NCBI GenBank assembly: GCA_021209875.1
Contig: JAGYVD010000009.1
Span: 2,914,001-2,978,000, forward strand
Source of the DNA: Rosellinia necatrix
Taxonomy: Eukaryota > Ascomycota > Sordariomycetes > Xylariales > Xylariaceae
Direction of reading: 5' to 3'
DNA: 64,000 nt
Shown: in pieces, positions 58,588 to 64,000 of the stretch
Layout: every line of letters starts with the position of its first letter
Numbering within the stretch: the first letter of the stretch is position 1
Position numbers and translations under genes: made by a program
The notes under the pieces: generated by a model
Told to the model about the DNA's origin: nothing
Database searches by the model: none
The model's input: only the letters and a program-made list of their open reading frames with translations

Positions 58588-61312
58588 TCTGATTATGATC
58601 ATAACCTCGGAGTTCCGGATTTGGATCTTTGCCTACCCCGTGAGATTATCCATTTGTTTCATACCCAAGGAAAGGATCCAATAACCAGCCGTGATCGCTG
58701 CCGGAGTTATCTAGTATCCAAAGGATAGACTTGGATTTCAGAGTAAAGAATACCCGATCTTTCAGAGTTGCAAGTTGCAAACTTTCTTGAATAATCCAAT
58801 GGGACATCATGATACTGGAACAACTCCATGTCACCGGTTGGGCCGCCTGATTTACGATTTATCGCTCATGAATTTCTTTTTACTCATTGGACACGGCGCA
58901 CTACCTGGGACGGACCTTGCTACGACATGTGCATTTGACTGGCCGTTCAACTTGTCATCATATTTTCACGGTGGCTCTTGTGCGAAGGGTAGTGTTTTGG
59001 GCACCCGGCTTGCCGATCCTACTTATCGGGAAAAAAGAAATTCTCCTCGTGGTTAGTGACGTGGATGGTCACGCCTCCTCTGCTGTCCGGATCCAGCCCA
59101 GGGTTGGGGGTTCTGTTTTACATTCCTAGGATCGTTCTGATTCCACTGCCGGTCACGGATGAGCATTTGGTGGGATATTTGGGACGAAGTTACGCTAATA
59201 GACAGGGCATGCGATCCGGACAGCGAGGTGAACGCCGGGCGACCTTGTATATATATGCCAACCTCTGCGAAGGAGTTTCTCATCTCACATGCTTTCATCC
59301 TGGCGCTTATTCCGTGGATGACACTTTCCCATTAATCAATCAGCTCACTGACACACAGCTCATACTGGACCACAGGGCAGTCATGCTTTACCTATCTATG
59401 GATTGTGCAACTGGATCTTCCTAGGAATCCCATGGGAGGGATTACTCCTATTCTCAAAAACCCATCTCAAAAGGACTCATATACACCCGACTGGATCACA
59501 GTGGATACTTTGACATCCATTTTCCCCAAAACTCTTGCCAGGCTTAGGGAGTTTTCGTGCAAGGCTGCTGAGCTCCCCAGGCTCGAGGACTCGCACCGAG
59601 CACAAGGTGAGATTCGAATCCTACTTGGCCATCTTATCTCGTTCGGGGTTCAATTGTTACCGGCCTTGTCCATGCAGATTTCCTTTGCTCAATCCGTCCC
59701 CCTTCCCCCCTTCCAGTCGGGTTTCTTAGTCCGTGATGAGGTGCAGATTTTCTTGGAGGCTACACTACTTCTCGCTGTAACTACCGGGCCCATAAATAAC
59801 ACAGTCATCATTTACTCTCTCCGCCTCAACGCAAATATCTTTGGTCTCATCCGTCGTCAGCTGAAGAATATTCATTCGCCCCAGGGACTCGACTAGGATA
59901 GAGATTCGTCCTGAAAATCATTGCATGTACTACCACTACGGGAAACTCAAAAGTGCAGTCTGTTGTCTTGGCCATATCTGGACTATTCCATGGAGTCGAA
60001 CTCACTTGCCATACTCATAACTTTCGGGGTCTCCACTCAATTGGCAATCATTCCAGGCTTTCACAGGCGCGCCAAGGCGTGGGATATTTTATACCCGGGA
60101 AATCAGGGTGATACACTTATTTCGAACCCCCAGGGATGCCCACTCGTTGCTGGGCACATATGTTGGGGATTGCGGCTATGGTCATGTTCGCCTGGATAGC
60201 TCCGGTTATGAGGTTATAGGAAAGCTGGGATATCAGGCAGACGACTGCCATTAGGTCAATGGAAATCAGTGTGAGCTGTCGGGATTGTATCCTTAACGAT
60301 GTACTACTTCGAAGCCGTTCTTGAATTCTGGGATATGCCCTGTCCTTCCCCGATGCCGCTTGATCGCTTGACTGTTGACCTCTATGGTGTTTACGCCAAA
60401 TTAGCCGCTTGTTTTGCCGGTCTATATAGGCATGCTGCTTGTTGTTGATCGTAGTCTCAGTGAAATGGAATGGAGTTCCAGAGTCGTTGGTTACAGCGCG
60501 CGGATTCACTACACCCTACTACCATCCTGTCGGCGAAGTAAAGCCGGTCGAGGACAGGCTTATCAACCTCGTGCGTGTCCTGTGGAATACTATCGCCGCT
60601 CTGATTTATGATGTAGCCGAGTTGAGAGATTAATAGAAGCAAGAGGAGCAAAGCAGTGGTAGGAGAACCAGTTGATAAGCCCCTGGAAGATTCGTTAAGC
60701 ACCGATCGGGATGCCTTGTCTCGAGTGAGGTTTCAAAGTAGGCGGTTGCTTTCGAGAACGGCACTTTGTCGATCAGCCATAGCGAGCCCGGCTTGTGCCC
60801 GGGAGCGTACGCTTAGAAGGGGCCAAGGGGGGCGGGTATGTGGATAGCCAGCAGTGCGGATCTTATGAAGGAATTGAGCCTACACACACGATCATATTCA
60901 CACCTGATATCCCCCTGGCGTGCTGCCAACGAAGAAGCGGGTGTCGCCGGGACTATAGGCCAGAAAGAGAAAGTTTCACCGGGTACCCCGGAATCCACCT
61001 AGCGGTGTGCCTCTTTCCCTCCAGCCTCTGCGTCCTCGGCCACTCGAACCCTCATTTAGAGTCGTCATATACATATCTTATCTAAGATTTATTCCTCCCT
61101 TGGACAAAAGTGCAGGACAAAAAAAAAATTTTCTGACTCTCTCATCCCGGCCAATCAGCGCGCGGGGTCGGTAGCAATTCTTCTGGCGGACAAATGAAAA
61201 TGGCGCTCCTCACCAATCCCACGTGGCGCTTTCGGTCAAGTAACGTGGTTGGACGACACCCATCGCATGTCTGCGAGATGGCAACAGGAATAGGCACATA
61301 TATACGAAGTGT
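58588..61312. other. Intergenic region, no recognised gene
   Basis: Open frames up to 163 codons (59405-59896 plus) show no motif I recognise, and no splice-supported extension was found. Nothing else is seen. Confidence 0.45.
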
Positions 61313-61376
61313 TGGGCAGTGTGTCGTCTGGGCAGTGCGTCGTCTGGGCAGTGCGTCGTCTGGGCAGTGTTTCGTT
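61313..61376 (+). repeat. 16-bp tandem repeat, four copies
   Basis: Four consecutive units of TGGGCAGTGCGTCGTC; two are exact and the first and last carry substitutions. Confidence 0.85.
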
Positions 61377-63162
61377 CCAGGCAGTGGTGTCTATCTACCC
61401 AGGGAGCCCGGGCAGTGGCAGTTGCGGTATAGCGGAATTGTGCAAATGTGACAATGCCTAGATAGCACCCTGCGCCTGGCTCTCAGAGAAATGGCGGGAT
61501 GCAAGGGCGTCATTCACATTCCGCATGCAAATGAAACCGGGAGCAGCCACCGACGGCCTCACGGCTTCAAGTACCCAGGTACATGGTCGGCTGGTATGCA
61601 TTCGGCGGGTGGTTGTATGTATGAATGTATGTATGTATGTATATATGTATATATGTATGTATGGTGCTTTGGTTCGTGGTAGACGCGGCAAAGAGGCACG
61701 GGCTCATCATCTCCGAGTAGACCTACACCCTACACTACTCTACTTACCCGGTACTACATACTCTACTCTCCCATCATTGCGATTAGACATGCAGTTTGAA
61801 GAGAAGGGAAGAGAAGAGAGGAGAAGAGCCAGGCCTCCCGAGGTAGCCAAGATAACCAGAGCAAGTCTTGGGTTCAAGCCTGTATCTAACTTTTGAAATG
61901 TATGGCATGGCACAACAATGATTGGAAGAGTTGGAATATCACATGCTGTCTAGGTTCTGGCTAACTCTACCCAGTAACCTACCTTCTACCTACCTGACCT
62001 ACCAACCTGACCGACCTACCCAGGGAGGTATGTAGGTAGATACTCAACCTAATAGGTAGGAAAGTTGCATATGTCGAATGAGTAAGGCACCGACTTGACC
62101 CTTGGCCATAGCATCCGGCAGTGCGACCGGACGAGTCTGTTCCCAGGTTCTCTGGATGTCTGCAAAATACACTACAACGTGGCTTGGTGGTTACCTGCTC
62201 TGCCTAATAGGTTTATCTACAAGAGGCAGAGTTAGCTACATACTTGTTTATTTAACCTAGTAGTTGCTGATTTGCCTGACTAAAGTGATACCTACCAAAT
62301 GACACTAGTCGATAATGACCTACCTAGGCTACTAGTAGGTACGTACTAGTAGATAGTTGAAGCGGAGCCTTTGTCAAAGGAACCCAACTTATCCACACAA
62401 GTTAAAAATCCCCTCCCCCTCCTTCCGCCAACTACTAGGTAATTATGAGGGGTGTCTCGCATCCCACTACTACCCTCCCTCCCTCCTCCCATCTGGCAGC
62501 AGGCCTGTCAAGACCGCCTAAGCTCGCCGGTTGGCCACCACTGCACACCCACGAAATTACCTACCTCAGGTACCTATAAATCGATTAGGAATGTAGGGGA
62601 GATCCATTAGTTATAGGTACTGAGCTTACCTACCTACCGGGTACCTAACACCTGCCTAGGCACTTAATAGATAATCACTTTTTCTCACCTAGGTAAGAAG
62701 GTACCTCGTGGTAGGTATGTGAAGGACAACTACCTAACCTAGGTAGAGTCAGCAGACAGACCACTATCTGACCAGTGCTCGAAGCCCTTCAGGGTTAGTT
62801 AGTCGATTTTGCTTTTTACAAGTACGTGCACCCGTACATGCCTAGGCAGGGAGTCTCCGAAGCAGGTAAGTACGTAGGTAAGTAGGTAGACAGGTAGGTA
62901 GGCAGGTAGGTAGGCAAGAAGGCAAGGGCCACTGTAGATAAGAGGTACCCCTCCATCCCAACTGAGAATGGTCCCCCCATTCGATGTCACCTCAATCACG
63001 TATTATTTTTCCTTGATAATTTTCCCCCCCGGTGGATGTACCTTTCTGTCCGACATTTCTAGGCTGGGGTTAGGTACCTAACCTCCCTACTGCACATGTG
63101 CACTGCATTTTGTGAGCTGAACCCTCATCCTCGTGAATCCTCAAGCGTACCGGGCCTATCCA
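61377..63162. other. TACCTA-rich region with (GTAT)n microsatellite
   Basis: (GTAT)n-type microsatellite at about 61614-61662, a dense TACCTA/TAGGTA block at 61970-62060 and 62270-62740, and (AGGTAGGC)-like units near 62870-62925. No gene seen. Confidence 0.55.
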
Positions 63163-63245
63163 CATCCACATTCACACTCGCATTCACACTCACATTCACA
63201 TTCACATTCACCTTCACATCCACACCCACGTCTACATTCACCACC
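63163..63245 (+). repeat. ACATTC hexamer repeat upstream of the importin gene
   Basis: Imperfect hexamer array (ACATTC, ACACTC and related) within the probable promoter or leader of the importin gene. Confidence 0.75.
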
Positions 63246-63294
63246 TCCACAACCCTTCCCCGGGGACCGCCATTCTGCTGACTATCGACAGACA

Positions 63295-63295
63295 G

Positions 63296-63326
<31 letters not shown>

Positions 63327-63375
63327 AACAACAATAACAACAACACCAACAACTACAACCAACACCAACAGCCCG
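63295..63375 (+). repeat. CAA-repeat leader of the importin gene
   Basis: About ten uninterrupted CAA triplets followed by interrupted ones (ATAACAACA, CACCAA), ending about 145 bp before the ATG at 63521. If transcribed it would be an unstructured CAA-rich 5' leader. Confidence 0.6.
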
Positions 63376-63520
63376 CCTCCCCGTTGCCTGCCGTTCAATG
63401 TTGTCGATGGGCCTGACCTGATGCCAGTTCACTTCTAATCCATCCAGTCTCATCGCTCCACCACCGTTGATACACCGTTGCTCCCCTCCCGCCAGTCCTG
63501 TTCCTCTCGGGCCGCCCGCC

Positions 63521-64000
63521 ATGGATGCCAACGTCGTCAGGAGTCGAGTCCTGGCCACTCTCTCGCCCGATGCCAACGTACGCCGGGCTGCCGAACTCGA
63601 GCTCAAACAGGTATGTCTGCCCATCCCTGGATCTCACCGTGCTCCGCGCACCGCATGCACCGGACCGCCTGAAAATCCAGCCCGCCCTCACCGCCCGCCA
63701 CCGTCTCTCCTGTGTACTAATATAGCATCGCCAACGCCCAGGCCGAGGGGCATGTAGGCTTCACTGATGTCCTCCTTGAAATCCTCAGCGCCGAGTCCGA
63801 CGACTCCGTCCGATTGTCGAGTACGCTCTCCCTCTCCGAGTCCTGGGACACTCGACTCGCCTTCCGATCTAACCCATCTCTGCAGCTGTGATCTATCTCA
63901 AGAACCGGACAAATCGAGGCTGGTCCAGGAGCGACCACTTCCCCGACGACCCTCTGATAGCCGAAGATGAAAAACAACGATTTCGCGATTGCATCCTCCC
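63521..64000 (+). CDS. Importin-beta family karyopherin (Nmd5/importin-7/8-like), partial
   Basis: The window cuts the gene after about 105 codons; only three exons are visible: 63521-63610, 63742-63820 and 63886 onwards. Introns are 131 bp (GTATGT...CAG, phase 0) and 65 bp (GTACGC...CAG, phase 1). The N terminus MDANVVRSRVLATLSPDANV, then FTDVLLEILSAES and TVIYLKNRTNRGW, EDEKQRFRDCILP, is the typical importin-beta N-terminal (Ran-binding) HEAT-repeat start of Nmd5/Sxm1 and importin 7/8, which carry cargoes such as TFIIS and histones into the nucleus. The start ATG at 63521 is the first in frame before the conserved helix. The remainder, roughly 900 residues, lies beyond position 64000. Confidence 0.85.

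Noticed and set aside
59611..59626. TTCGAAT word that could be a tRNA T-loop
   Set aside because: Flanking bases do not pair as a T stem on either strand, and no acceptor or D arm is visible.
51285..63741. Three introns of exactly 131 bp (two in the polymerase eta gene, one in the importin gene), possibly introner-like copies
   Set aside because: Their sequences do not resemble one another beyond splice signals, so equal length looks coincidental.

Overview
The window is nuclear DNA from a filamentous ascomycete (Pezizomycotina, most likely Sordariomycetes). The evidence is short introns (about 46-230 bp) with GTRAGT-type donors, CTAAC/CTGAC branch points and YAG acceptors; a fungal HAK-type K+ transporter, an RfeG-like protein, a Pfa5-type DHHC protein and a SAT4/PTH11-like membrane protein; and TACCTA/TAGGTA-rich intergenic DNA. 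Genes are monocistronic, on both strands, and do not form an obvious biosynthetic cluster. No tRNA, rRNA or CRISPR was seen.

Left part (0.6-29 kb), gene-dense: secreted CREG-like protein (+), acetyl-CoA transporter AT-1/SLC33A1 (-), CENP-O kinetochore subunit (+), epoxide-hydrolase-like alpha/beta hydrolase (-), two LTR-like promoter relics, a broken amidase (+), HAK K+ transporter with 11 exons (+), a small ABM-like protein (-), a DUF2293 protein (-), a CCDC97/DUF2052 protein (+), an intradiol dioxygenase (-), a proline-rich hypothetical (-) and a decayed SAT4-type membrane protein (-).

Right part (29-64 kb), gene-poor: secreted proteinase-K-like subtilase (+), Pfa5-type palmitoyltransferase (+), DNA polymerase eta (+), RfeG-like protein (+), and the first exons of an importin-beta family gene (Nmd5/importin-7/8-like, +) cut by the window edge. 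They are separated by long intervals (29.9-33.9, 35.4-44.2, 45.7-51.1, 53.3-57.3 and 58.6-63.5 kb) with microsatellites and no recognisable large ORFs. In one of them I reconstructed a two-exon gene for a 65-residue cysteine-rich, zinc-ribbon-like protein (46853-47102, minus) whose start codon is itself split by an intron.

Most notable: (i) the 65-residue zinc-ribbon microprotein with a split AUG; (ii) three otherwise intact conserved genes (AT-1, HAK, CCDC97), each with one +1 frame break near the N terminus that coincides with a six-base homopolymer, a pattern that is either a systematic assembly artefact or slippage; (iii) two related LTR-like elements sharing a hairpin-TATA-hairpin-box layout; (iv) two GC-AG introns, one of 69 bp without stops in frame. 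Splice models were inferred by eye from splice signals, reading-frame continuity and family resemblance; no search was run.
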